Positions 55,602-63,807 of a DNA stretch of 64,000 nt are shown here, piece by piece. A program made the position numbers and the translations under genes. Source of the stretch: Fimbriimonadia bacterium (GTDB lineage: Bacteria; Armatimonadota; Fimbriimonadia; Fimbriimonadales; JABRVX01); assembly GCA_039961735.1 (NCBI GenBank), contig JABRVX010000010.1:1-64000 (forward strand). Reading direction: 5' to 3'. The notes beneath the pieces are model-generated. The model searched no databases, was not told the origin of the DNA, and saw only the letters and a program-made list of their open reading frames with translations. Positions within the stretch are counted from its first letter, which is position 1. Every line of letters starts with the position of its first letter.

Positions 55602-56819
55602 TCAGTCTAGGCGGAAGGGCTGGGACGAAAGTGAGCGTATCCTCGTAAGTAGATTCACAACTCGGCGCACCTGTTCGCGCACCTGCTTCGTCATCTCTGC
55701 CATGGTTTGGCCGTTTGCCCGGGCGTCGTCCTCCCCGAACTCCACGAGTGTCACGCCGCGAGCCGCGATACGACCTGGAGCAGGCGCGGACACCTCGTAC
55801 AGCTCCAGCTCCGAATCGAGCAGCAAGTTGAGAGCCGGCAGCATGCCGTTGGCCCGTGAGAGGGGGTCGGCGGGTTCGGGATCGGCCACGAGGCGAACAA
55901 TGCGAAGGTCACCCAGTGTGACCTCTTGGAACTTCGTATCCCCCTCGGTAACCAGCTTGGCCACGGCTCGGTTGCTGCTGGATACGGCGCTGCGACGGAC
56001 GGGCACGCGGTCCTGCGCGAGCATGTGGAGGACATTCGATGCCCGTTCGGCAGTCGGCGGGTGAGTTTGGAAGATGCCCCAGTCCAGCGCAGGCTGCATA
56101 GCGTTCTTCCAGTAAAGCCGCTCCATCATCGTGAGCATGCCCACGGGGTTATAGGGTGACTCGCGGAGCAGCGCGTACGCCCCGATGTCGGCGTCGAGCT
56201 CGGCCTTCAGGATGTAGCGGTTGGTGCGTGCCACCTGATACAGCATGGTGCCCGTAATGATGTTGTAGGTGTTCTCGCTGCCACCGCCTGTCGCCAGCGC
56301 AGCCGCCAGGGCCGCAAGCATCGAGTCGCGGTTCACCTTCGCTTGGTCCTCGCCGACTTTGCGCAGGTGATGATGGGCAGCGTGGATGATCTCGTGCGCC
56401 AGGACCGCTGCCAGCTCGTCGTCCGACTCCACGAAGTCCAGCAGTCCCGAGTGCACGAAGATAAAGCCGCCAGGCATTGCGAACGCATTCACGTCTTTGT
56501 CTTCAATGTAGAAGAACTGGTAGTCGAAGGGTGCTCGGCGGCCATAGCCGTAAGTGGGCTGCAGCTCCTTGCGCTTCGCGATCTCGGCCAGAGCATTGCC
56601 AATGGTGCGGATGCGGGCGAGGATCGCCTCGTCTTTCCCCAGCTTTCCCGAGGCTTGCACTTCGGCTAGGCCCTTCTTGCCCATCTCCACTTCCTGCTTG
56701 TCCTGATCGGAGAGTGCCGGGTCGGAAGGTGGCGTCGCCGCCTGACCCTCTTGGCCGACTACGGTCGTCGCCAAGAAGTTGGTCGCGAGCAGGAGCCAGA
56801 GGACAATCCTAGTGCGCAT
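55602..56819 (-). CDS. M48 family metallopeptidase
   Basis: A 405-residue exported zinc peptidase with a signal peptide (VLWLLLATNFLATTVVG). The zinc site is HEIIHAAHHH near residue 143, with the third ligand Glu in ELDADIGAYALL. Preceding VNAFAMPGGFIFVHSGLLDFV is characteristic of the BepA/YfgC and Oma1 branch, which handles outer-membrane protein quality control. After about residue 270 is a unique C-terminal region without TPR repeats that I can see. ATG 56819 was preferred to GTG 56822. Confidence 0.88.
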   Translation of the reverse strand: MRTRIVLWLLLATNFLATTVVGQEGQAATPPSDPALSDQDKQEVEMGKKGLAEVQASGKLGKDEAILARIRTIGNALAEIAKRKELQPTYGYGRRAPFDYQFFYIEDKDVNAFAMPGGFIFVHSGLLDFVESDDELAAVLAHEIIHAAHHHLRKVGEDQAKVNRDSMLAALAAALATGGGSENTYNIITGTMLYQVARTNRYILKAELDADIGAYALLRESPYNPVGMLTMMERLYWKNAMQPALDWGIFQTHPPTAERASNVLHMLAQDRVPVRRSAVSSSNRAVAKLVTEGDTKFQEVTLGDLRIVRLVADPEPADPLSRANGMLPALNLLLDSELELYEVSAPAPGRIAARGVTLVEFGEDDARANGQTMAEMTKQVREQVRRVVNLLTRIRSLSSQPFRLD

Positions 56820-56923
56820 CACTTACCTATACGTCGAAAGGCCGCATCCGAGGCGCCCGGGGGCAGGAAGTGAGAGCGCACTGGGAGTAGCTCTGGCCCT
56901 AGAGTACCCCCGGAGGATTGGAC

Positions 56924-58171
56924 ATGAATCGCATTCGCATTGCAGGCGTTGGCACGGGCGGCATCTTCGGAGCGCACCTGCGCGCCTACCCCGAAATCCC
57001 TCAGTTCCAGCTTTGCGCCCTCGTGGACCCCAACGAGGACAACATCGGTCGCACGCAGCTCAGCATGTGGCAGCTCTACGAGGAAAAGGCCCAGCAGGCC
57101 GAGGCTGCCGGTGATGCGCGCACAGCCGACCTCCTTCGAAATGACGTGGCCTCGGTCAAGACCTACAGCAGCCTATCTGCCTTGCTTGCCGACGAGAAGC
57201 TCGACGCAGTGGACATCTGTACTCAACCCAAGGATCACGCCCCCTTGGCCATCGAGGCTCTCAATGCTGGCGTCCACGTGATGTGCGAGAAGCCGATGGC
57301 ACGGTCGTACTACGACTGCCTGCGCATCATGGAGGCCGTGCAGCGCTCGGGCAAGCTGTACCAGCACAACGAGAACTGGCTGTGGGAGCCCTTCTACTAC
57401 ACCGCCAAGAAGCTGATTGATGCGGGCTGGATCGGCGAACCGGTTGCGATGTACCTGGCTACCGCGCACGGCGGGCCGGAAGGCAACCCCAACTTCTGGC
57501 AGAGCGGTATCGGCGGCGGGGGCGCGCTGCTGGATTGCGGCATCCACGCAGTGGCAGGCGCGTGGTTCCTCAGCGGCCTCGCGAAGCGGCCCACGATGGT
57601 GAAGGCCGCACAGCCGATCGGCATCACCGTACGCATGCCGGAGCGAATCATAAACGGCAAGTTCGATTCGGTGCGGGTAGAGGACGACGGGCACATACTG
57701 ATCCGTTTCGAGGACCCGGCGACCTCGGCGTGGACCACCGCCCACGTCGAAGGCTCATGGAGCCATCGCGACTCGCCCGAGACCATGGTGTGCGGGACCA
57801 CCGGCTTCCTGCGCATGCACGAGGACGAGAAGGGCAAGCACTGGGCGGTCGTGACGGACGCCAACGGGGCGGAGCGTCGTGTGGCGGCGACCGGACCGAC
57901 GTGGATGCCCTGGCCGAGTAGCTTCTATGGAGAGATTCTCAACTTTGCAGAGTGCATTCGGGCTGGGACGCGTAGCGTGTCGGACGAGACGTTCGGCCTG
58001 GAATGCCAGGTAATCGTCGGCGCTGCATACCTATCGCAGCTTCGGGGCGGGAAGGGCGTGTCGCCCACGGCCTTCCGTAAGTTCGCACAGGACCTGAGGA
58101 AGAGGCATCCGGAGGACGCCGACGACCGATTGGTGGAGGCGCTGCTTTGCGCCGTCCGCCCCTCCGCCTAG
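56924..58171 (+). CDS. Gfo/Idh/MocA family oxidoreductase
   Basis: A 415-residue cytoplasmic oxidoreductase: RIAGVGTGGIFGAHL is the NAD(P) loop, CEKPMARSYYDC the EKP motif with the catalytic lysine, and GGGALLDCGIHAVAG the second-domain His. No export signal, in contrast to the relative at 53442-54713. GGAGG precedes the ATG at the right distance. The substrate is unknown; sugar or inositol dehydrogenases are the usual type. Confidence 0.88.
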   Translation: MNRIRIAGVGTGGIFGAHLRAYPEIPQFQLCALVDPNEDNIGRTQLSMWQLYEEKAQQAEAAGDARTADLLRNDVASVKTYSSLSALLADEKLDAVDICTQPKDHAPLAIEALNAGVHVMCEKPMARSYYDCLRIMEAVQRSGKLYQHNENWLWEPFYYTAKKLIDAGWIGEPVAMYLATAHGGPEGNPNFWQSGIGGGGALLDCGIHAVAGAWFLSGLAKRPTMVKAAQPIGITVRMPERIINGKFDSVRVEDDGHILIRFEDPATSAWTTAHVEGSWSHRDSPETMVCGTTGFLRMHEDEKGKHWAVVTDANGAERRVAATGPTWMPWPSSFYGEILNFAECIRAGTRSVSDETFGLECQVIVGAAYLSQLRGGKGVSPTAFRKFAQDLRKRHPEDADDRLVEALLCAVRPSA

Positions 58172-58420
58172 CGGTTTACGGAACAAGGCTTGGGGCTGCG
58201 CGAGCCTGCTCGCGCGCTTTGGCCCGTGCTACCGTGGCGGCTACTTGCGCATCTGGCCATCTCCCGCCGCGATCTGGGCTTCTGCCTAAGCGCGTGTTGA
58301 GTGAGCGCAGGGGTGTATCACGGCGGGGATGGGATGCCCCGGGGCGGTCCTCACGTTCCAGCCATGGGCTCGGTGGCTGCTAGTCGGCCGACGCGGGTCA
58401 GGCAATCGAGGGTCGAATCT

Positions 58421-58594
58421 GGATTCCCGCCTTCGGGCCTGTTGAAAAAGTCTCTATGCCCTGGCCCGCGTCCGACGACCTGCGCCCACTGAACGCACAC
58501 TGTGAACCTGAGGACCGCGCCGGGGCATGATTCGGACGTGCCGCGCGGGTGCATTCCTTGGCTTTTTCAACGGGCCCCTTCGCGGGAATGAAAG
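58421..58594. repeat. REP palindrome interrupted by the MITE
   Basis: GGATTCCCGCCTTCG (58421-58435) and CCTTCGCGGGAATGA (58577-58591) are the two halves of the genome's TTCCCGCG palindrome, with the loop sequence duplicated by the insertion. Confidence 0.7.
58436..58576. mobile_element. 141-bp MITE-like element with terminal inverted repeats
   Basis: The ends are GGCCTGTTGAAAAAGTC and, reversed, GGCCCGTTGAAAAAGCC, 15 of 17 identical. Direct 6-base copies of CCTTCG flank it (58430-58435 and 58577-58582). Joining the flanks restores a REP palindrome. It holds no gene, so it must have been moved by a transposase encoded elsewhere; the family was not assigned. Confidence 0.75.
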
Positions 58595-58645
58595 ACACTA
58601 TGCTAATTCTATGATACATTGTCATTGCTAATTTCGTGACACGTT

Positions 58646-58672
58646 GTCATTCCCGCGAAGGCGGGAATCCAG
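58646..58672. repeat. Intact REP palindrome
   Basis: GTCATTCCCGCG followed by AAGGCGGGAATCCAG; it lies in inverted orientation to the interrupted copy just upstream. Confidence 0.75.
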
Positions 58673-58704
58673 GTCAGCGGACCGGATTGGTGGTGACAGT
58701 GGCC

Positions 58705-58752
58705 CGTGGTTTCGCCGTCCCGTCGGACGGGGGCAACGCCGGGACGGCGAAA
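58705..58752. repeat. CGTGGTTTCGCC-type inverted repeat
   Basis: TTTCGCCGTCCCG (58710-58722) and CGGGACGGCGAAA (58740-58752) are perfect 13-base inverted arms; the unit is shared with 34554-34609. Confidence 0.65.
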
Positions 58753-59092
58753 GTACCTTTCGTACCCCGGCGATCGCGGAGGAGTTGCGGCAGGGGCTTG
58801 GGGGCTCCTGCCACGCAGCCTCACTGTGGCGAGAAGAAAACGTGACCCGGCTCGTGCAGTCCCGTAGGCAACCCTATGCCTCTATCGGAGGCAGGGGCAT
58901 AGGGAGCCAGGTGAAGAACCGAGCGTCTCCACTTCCAGCACCACCTTCGACGACGAGCGGATGTCCTACGTAGGTATTACGACAGGCGATATCGGTTCCC
59001 AGGCTCACTCCCACAGGCTGCCCCGACCTTTCCGGCACTCCACCGCAGTGCCTCTCGCGCCGAGAATGGGAATAACTGGGAGGGGAATCTCC

Positions 59093-59713
59093 ATGCCTGC
59101 ACAGAGCCTTTCCGACACGGAGCTCGACGTCCTCCGGGAAGTCACCAACATCGGGCTCGGCAATGCGATCACTACGCTTGCCGACATGACCAAGCGCAAG
59201 TTCCTGATGAGTGTGCCGGACGTGCAGGCGGTGGGTCTTGCCGAAGTCCCCGGCTTCTTCGGGAGCGACCAGGCCATCCTGGCTCTGTATATGCCAGTTT
59301 CCGGAGCGCTCGACGGGCACGTGGCGCTCATGCTCCGTTGGGACTCTGCCGGGGAGCTTTGGGACATGCTGCTCGGCTCCCACCCCGAGAACGTGTGGCA
59401 GATGGACGAGATGTACGCCTCGGCTGCGCTGGAAGTCGGGAACATCGTGCTTTCAAGCTTTCTGAACGCCATCGGTTGCCTTGCTTCAGGCACGTGCCAC
59501 GCCTCGCCACCCTATCTAGCGGTAGACAGAGCCGAGGTGCTGCTCGAAAGCATCGTCAGCCAGGCGTGGGCCGAGCAGTCGGAGGTTCTCGCATTGAACA
59601 CCGATTTCCGAGAGGAAGGGCGCGCTGCGACCGGCTACTTCCTCTACATTCCTTCCGAAGGCAGCCTGGAATCGCTGTTCCGGGCCCTCGGGGTGCGAAA
59701 GGAGGCCGCATGA
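59093..59713 (+). CDS. cheC: CheC-type chemotaxis phosphatase
   Basis: A 206-residue CheY-phosphate phosphatase. Both active-site copies are present: the Glu/Asn pair in LREVTNIGLGNA (Glu16, Asn19) and the second in ALEVGNIVLSSF near residue 120. The length matches CheC with two sites. It is the first gene of the che operon, with GGGAGGGG before the ATG, and overlaps cheD by four bases, fitting the known CheC-CheD complex. Confidence 0.92.
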   Translation: MPAQSLSDTELDVLREVTNIGLGNAITTLADMTKRKFLMSVPDVQAVGLAEVPGFFGSDQAILALYMPVSGALDGHVALMLRWDSAGELWDMLLGSHPENVWQMDEMYASAALEVGNIVLSSFLNAIGCLASGTCHASPPYLAVDRAEVLLESIVSQAWAEQSEVLALNTDFREEGRAATGYFLYIPSEGSLESLFRALGVRKEAA

Positions 59714-60234
59714 CCCCACGCAGCGTGAATGTCGGTATGGCCGAAGTGAGATCGTACAAAGGGCCCGCCGCCTACACGTGTTTGGGACTGGGCTCGTGCA
59801 TCGCGGTATGCCTCTTGGACCCTGTGGCGGACGTCTCGGTCGTTGCCCACATCATGCTTCCTCGCAGCTTTCCCGGAAAACCGACGGAAGAGCCGGGCAA
59901 GTTCGCTGACACGGCGGTACCCGAGATCAGGCGCCAACTGGAAGCCCTCGGAGGCAACGTAGCCGATGCCTCCGTCGCCTACGCTGGGGGCGCGCAAGTG
60001 TTCCAGTTCGGGTCTGGCGACAAGAACCGCCTCGACATCGGGGCACGCAACAGCGAGGCGGTGAGACAGGCTCTGACGGAGCAGGGCTTCCGCATCGTCG
60101 CCACCGATATCGGCGGAGCCTCGGGACGATCGCTGGTGTTCGAGAGCGGCACCGGCTCCGTCCGCATACGCTCGTTCACCCAAGGAGAAACCGAGTTGTG
60201 TAATCTGCGCAGGCAAGCACTACGGGCGGCATAG
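59710..60234 (+). CDS. cheD: Chemoreceptor glutamine deamidase
   Basis: A 174-residue deamidase that converts receptor glutamines to glutamates and binds CheC. The catalytic Cys30 lies in LGLGSCIAV and His47 in VAHIMLP; YAGGAQVF and the closing GGASGRSLVFES are family features. Starts within the cheC stop (ATGA). Confidence 0.94.
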   Translation: MTPRSVNVGMAEVRSYKGPAAYTCLGLGSCIAVCLLDPVADVSVVAHIMLPRSFPGKPTEEPGKFADTAVPEIRRQLEALGGNVADASVAYAGGAQVFQFGSGDKNRLDIGARNSEAVRQALTEQGFRIVATDIGGASGRSLVFESGTGSVRIRSFTQGETELCNLRRQALRAA

Positions 60235-60243
60235 GAGGCACCG

Positions 60244-61098
60244 ATGGTACCGCTCACGTTGGATGAAATCGTCAACAAGACCTCCGACCTCCCGTCCATC
60301 CCCGAGGCCGTGCTCTCGGTGGTGCGCCTCTCGGGCGATGCCAACGCCACCGCGTCCAAAGTCGCAGGCAAGATCGCGTACGACCAGTCGCTGACCGCTC
60401 GGGTGCTCCGACTGGCGAATTCCGCCTACTACGGGCTTCCACGGAAGATTACGAGCCTGCAGGAAGCCGTAGTCATGCTGGGCATGAAGACAGTGAGACA
60501 CCTGGCCCTCGTCGCCTCCACCTTCCCGTGGCTGAATCAACCGAGAAAGGGCTACGCGTTGGCGCCGAGGGCGTTATGGGAGCACTCGATAGCCGTTTCC
60601 ATCGGGGCGCAGTTGCTCGCGGCCCGCTCGCGCAAGGTGAGCGGCGAAGAGGCGTTCAGCGCCGGCCTGCTGCACGACCTGGGCAAGGTGGTGCTCAGCA
60701 TGTGGATGGAGGCTCGCCTTGCGGACCTCGTGGTTCGATGCGAGCAAGAGCAGGCGCCCTTCGACCAACTGGAGCGCGAGGAGTTCGGGTTCGACCACTG
60801 CGACGTAGGAGCTTACCTAGCGCAGCGGTGGAATCTCCCCGAGGTGCTGGAGAAGGCAATCCAGTATCACCATTCTCCCGGACGCTGCGACCCGCCGGAG
60901 CTGTTGGTAGACTGCGTGCACATCGCCGACGTGCTGGCGATGACCCTCGGCTATGGCCTCGGTGGCGACGGGCTCTGCTACACCCTCAACACGGGGAGCA
61001 TGCAGCGCCTAGGGCTGGAGGCCGAGGACTACGATTGGGTGCTCGCCGATATGCACCCCGCGGTTGCCAAAGCTCTCGACGCTTATGTCGTGAAGTAG
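60244..61098 (+). CDS. HDOD domain signalling protein
   Basis: A 284-residue protein consisting of an HDOD domain: DLPSIPEAVLSVVRL, LTARVLRLANSAYYGLP and VVMLGMKTVRHLAL open it, and AGLLHDLGKVVLSMW follows. HDOD proteins are non-canonical HD relatives thought to act as protein-protein signalling platforms; enzyme activity is unproven. The HD pair is kept here. It lies inside the che operon, ten bases after cheD and eight before cheB, so a motility or signalling role is likely. Confidence 0.9.
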   Translation: MVPLTLDEIVNKTSDLPSIPEAVLSVVRLSGDANATASKVAGKIAYDQSLTARVLRLANSAYYGLPRKITSLQEAVVMLGMKTVRHLALVASTFPWLNQPRKGYALAPRALWEHSIAVSIGAQLLAARSRKVSGEEAFSAGLLHDLGKVVLSMWMEARLADLVVRCEQEQAPFDQLEREEFGFDHCDVGAYLAQRWNLPEVLEKAIQYHHSPGRCDPPELLVDCVHIADVLAMTLGYGLGGDGLCYTLNTGSMQRLGLEAEDYDWVLADMHPAVAKALDAYVVK

Positions 61099-61106
61099 GT
61101 GCTTGG

Positions 61107-62168
61107 ATGCCCATCCGCGTATTGGTCGTAGACGCCTCGGCCTTCATGCGGAGGCTGATCACGAACTTTCTGCAGTCCGACCCGGCCATACGCGTTGCGG
61201 GCGAAGCCGCCGACGGCCGAGAGGCATTGGAGGTCATCCCCCGCCTTCAGCCGGACGTCATCACGCTGGACGTTGCCATGCCAGAATTGGATGGCATCGA
61301 AACTCTCCGCCGCATCATGTCCTCACGTCCGAGGCCAGTGGTGATGCTGAGCAGCCAGACGATGGAAGGTGCTGCACCCATTATCCGAGCGCTGGAACTC
61401 GGCGCGGTGGACTTCGTTGCTAAGCCACCCCAAGGCGGCGCCCAGGCGATGGCTGCCATGCGAACCGAACTGATCGAAAAGGTGGTCGCTGCTGCTCGCG
61501 TGGATGCGGCGGGACTTCGATCGCTGGCGGATCGCAGTTTCGTGGTTCCGCGCGCCGACCTCTCCCAGGGTTCGCCCGCATTGGGGCGTGATGAGCAGGT
61601 GATCGTCATCGGCGCATCCACTGGCGGACCGAAGGCTCTGACCCACGTCTTCGGGGCACTGCCACACGGCTTCCGGCCGGCCATACTAGTGGTGCAACAC
61701 ATGCCACCCGGATTCCCCGAACTGCTCGCGGTCCGCCTCTCCGGGATCGGCTCTGTGCACGTGCGGATTGCAGCAGACGGAGATCGAGTGACTCCCGGAG
61801 AGGCCTTGCTTGCTCCAGGGGGATTCCACATGCGAGTCTCTGCCGATGGCTCGGTGGTGCTGACGGACGAACCGCCGGTACAGAGCGTTCGCCCCGCAGT
61901 GGACATCACGATGCAGAGTGCTGCCCAGGTCTTTGGAGATCGGGTCGTGGGAGTGGTGCTGACCGGTATGGGCCGCGACGGGACCGCGGGCCTGCAGGCA
62001 ATCCAAGCCCAAGGCGGCTTCACCCTGGCCGAGGCGGAAGAAAGCTGCGTGGTTTTCGGGATGCCGAAGTCGGCCATCGAGGCGGCATGTGTGGACTGTG
62101 TCGTGCCGCTCGACAGCATCGTGCCGACCATTCTCCAGATGAATAGGAGCCTGCATCGCTGTGCTTGA
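61107..62168 (+). CDS. cheB: Chemotaxis response regulator methylesterase
   Basis: A 353-residue CheB with an N-terminal receiver (Asp9, phospho-acceptor Asp55 in ITLDVAMPELDG) and a C-terminal methylesterase: catalytic Ser in IGASTGGPKAL, His in VQHMPPGFPELLA, Asp in TGMGRDGTAGL. It removes methyl groups from receptors. The ATG 61107 start gives a normal receiver; the same frame is open far upstream only as antisense-like coding. Confidence 0.96.
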   Translation: MPIRVLVVDASAFMRRLITNFLQSDPAIRVAGEAADGREALEVIPRLQPDVITLDVAMPELDGIETLRRIMSSRPRPVVMLSSQTMEGAAPIIRALELGAVDFVAKPPQGGAQAMAAMRTELIEKVVAAARVDAAGLRSLADRSFVVPRADLSQGSPALGRDEQVIVIGASTGGPKALTHVFGALPHGFRPAILVVQHMPPGFPELLAVRLSGIGSVHVRIAADGDRVTPGEALLAPGGFHMRVSADGSVVLTDEPPVQSVRPAVDITMQSAAQVFGDRVVGVVLTGMGRDGTAGLQAIQAQGGFTLAEAEESCVVFGMPKSAIEAACVDCVVPLDSIVPTILQMNRSLHRCA

Positions 62169-62976
62169 CAATGGGATGCGGTGGGAACGCTTCAAGCGAA
62201 AGGTCTGGGAGCACGCTGGTGTGGACCTCACTCAGTACCGGGCGTCGCAGATGGACCGCAGGCTGGCTTCGATGGCCGAGCGTGTGGGGGTCGAAGGGCC
62301 TGAGCAGTTCTGGCATTGGCTGACTGCCGAGGATGGCCGCATGCAAGCGTTCATTGACCGCCTATCGATCAACGTGTCCGAGCTGTTGCGGAACCCGGAG
62401 AAGTGGGACGAGCTCCAGCGAGCGGTCCTGCCAATCTTGCTCAACGACCGCTCTTGCTTGAAGGCTTGGAGCGCGGGCTGCTCATACGGGGCAGAGGCCT
62501 ACAGCCTAGCCATGCAGCTTCAGGAGAGCGCGCCGTTGGGTTGGCATACCATCTTGGGCACAGACATAGACCAGGAGGCTCTAGACCGTGCTCGCGACCC
62601 GGAGTTCAGCGAGGCAGACATGCGGTTTGTCTCAGAGGCGCGGCGAGAGGCGTTTTTCGAGAAGCGGGGCGAAGGTTATGTCCCGAAACCCATCCTAAAA
62701 CGCCGGGTCGAGTTCCGACGGCATGACCTTCTGCAGGACCCGTATGGAACCGACTACGACCTGATCCTGTGCCGGAACGTAGCGATCTACCTGAACGATG
62801 CAGCAAAGCAGCGACTCTACCGAGGATTCGTAGAGGCACTGCGTCCCGGCGGCGTGTTGTTCCTAGGTTCGACGGAGCGCATCTCGCGATGCCGTGACTT
62901 GGGGCTCGAGACCTATATGCCGTTCGTGTACCGAAAACCGAAGCGAGGCGAAGACAGATGGCTACGCGCATCCTGA
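62161..62976 (+). CDS. cheR: Chemotaxis protein methyltransferase
   Basis: A 271-residue SAM-dependent methylase of receptor glutamates: N-terminal helical domain (about 1-85), SINVSELLRNPEKW, the SAM site WSAGCSYGAEAYSLAM, GTDIDQEALDRAR and the CRNVAIYL motif. GTG start overlaps the cheB stop. Its own end overlaps cheY by 19 bases. Confidence 0.94.
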   Translation: MLDNGMRWERFKRKVWEHAGVDLTQYRASQMDRRLASMAERVGVEGPEQFWHWLTAEDGRMQAFIDRLSINVSELLRNPEKWDELQRAVLPILLNDRSCLKAWSAGCSYGAEAYSLAMQLQESAPLGWHTILGTDIDQEALDRARDPEFSEADMRFVSEARREAFFEKRGEGYVPKPILKRRVEFRRHDLLQDPYGTDYDLILCRNVAIYLNDAAKQRLYRGFVEALRPGGVLFLGSTERISRCRDLGLETYMPFVYRKPKRGEDRWLRAS

Positions 62977-63323
62977 TTACCGACGACGCGCTGTTCATGC
63001 GGGTTACTCTGAAGAACATCCTGACAAAGGCAGGCTACGAAGTCATCGGGGAGGCCGCGAACGGCGTCGAGGCCGTCGAGATGTACGGGAAGCTGCATCC
63101 GGATATCGTGACCATGGACATCACGATGCCGGAGATGGATGGCATCACCGCGCTCAAGGAGATCAAGGCCCGCTATCCAGACGCGAAGGTGGTGATGTGC
63201 ACGGCGATGGGGCAGCAGGCGATGGTAAAAGAGGCCATTACCTCGGGCGCCAAGGACTTCATCGTGAAGCCCTTCCAGCCGGAGCGCGTGGTCGAGGCGG
63301 TGCAGAAACTGGAGGCTGCATAG
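62958..63323 (+). CDS. cheY: CheY-type response regulator
   Basis: A 121-residue single receiver domain: acidic pair Asp9-Asp10, phospho-acceptor Asp54 in VTMDITMPEMDG, Thr in MCTAMGQQ and Lys in FIVKPFQPE. The sequence is close to the CheY of Thermotoga and Bacillus. It is probably the switch-binding output of the cluster and the target of CheC and CheX. Confidence 0.94.
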   Translation: MATRILITDDALFMRVTLKNILTKAGYEVIGEAANGVEAVEMYGKLHPDIVTMDITMPEMDGITALKEIKARYPDAKVVMCTAMGQQAMVKEAITSGAKDFIVKPFQPERVVEAVQKLEAA

Positions 63324-63336
63324 CGGCGATCTGCAG

Positions 63337-63807
63337 ATGAAGGTAGACCACATCAACCCGTTCATAGCCGCCGCGGTCTCGGTTCTCCGGACCGTGCTGC
63401 GCGTGGAGCCGGAGCGAGGTTCGGTTTCTGCACGCCCTTGCATGTTCACGACCAAGCAATGCAACGTGCTTACCGGTATAGCAGGTGCCGTCGAGGGCCA
63501 GGTGATCTACGGGATGTCCCTCATCACCGCGGACCGCATCGCCACTCAGATGCTTGGCCGACCAGTGGTGACCTTCGACCAAATGGCGGCGAGCGCGGTG
63601 GCCGAACTGGGCAACATGATCACGGGAAACGCCGCCACCCTGCTTGCGGAAGCAGGCGTCCGGACAACGATCACTCCGCCCACCATCCTGCGTGGCACCA
63701 ACGTGCGGGTGTCCACTCTGGATATCCCAGCCCTCGCCATCCCACTCACGCTGGGTGAGCTAGGCGAGTTCGAGTTGACGGTGAGCCTTCGGGAGTATGA
63801 GCCGTGA
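63337..63807 (+). CDS. cheX: CheX-type chemotaxis phosphatase
   Basis: A 156-residue CheC-related protein with a single active site, Glu-Leu-Gly-Asn in AVAELGNMITGNA, as in dimeric CheX. The N-terminal NPFIAAAVSVLRTVL and MSLITADRIATQML helices are typical. Overlaps the next gene by four bases (GTGA). Finding both CheC and CheX in one operon suggests fine control of CheY-phosphate. Confidence 0.9.
   Translation: MKVDHINPFIAAAVSVLRTVLRVEPERGSVSARPCMFTTKQCNVLTGIAGAVEGQVIYGMSLITADRIATQMLGRPVVTFDQMAASAVAELGNMITGNAATLLAEAGVRTTITPPTILRGTNVRVSTLDIPALAIPLTLGELGEFELTVSLREYEP

Larger units (their letters stand above)
58172..59092. other. Gene-free stretch packed with dispersed repeats
   Basis: About 920 bases without a credible gene. 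Contents: GCGCGAGCCTGCTCGCGC palindrome (58198-58215), a REP-type palindrome split by a 141-base MITE (58421-58594), an intact REP copy (58646-58672) and a CGTGGTTTCGCC inverted repeat (58705-58752). From about 58760 to 59092 nothing further was recognised except the ribosome site of cheC. Confidence 0.6.

Noticed and set aside
60528-61106. Upstream extension of cheB
   Set aside because: The frame is open but overlaps the HDOD gene, is Arg/Gly-rich, and lies before a normal receiver start at 61107.
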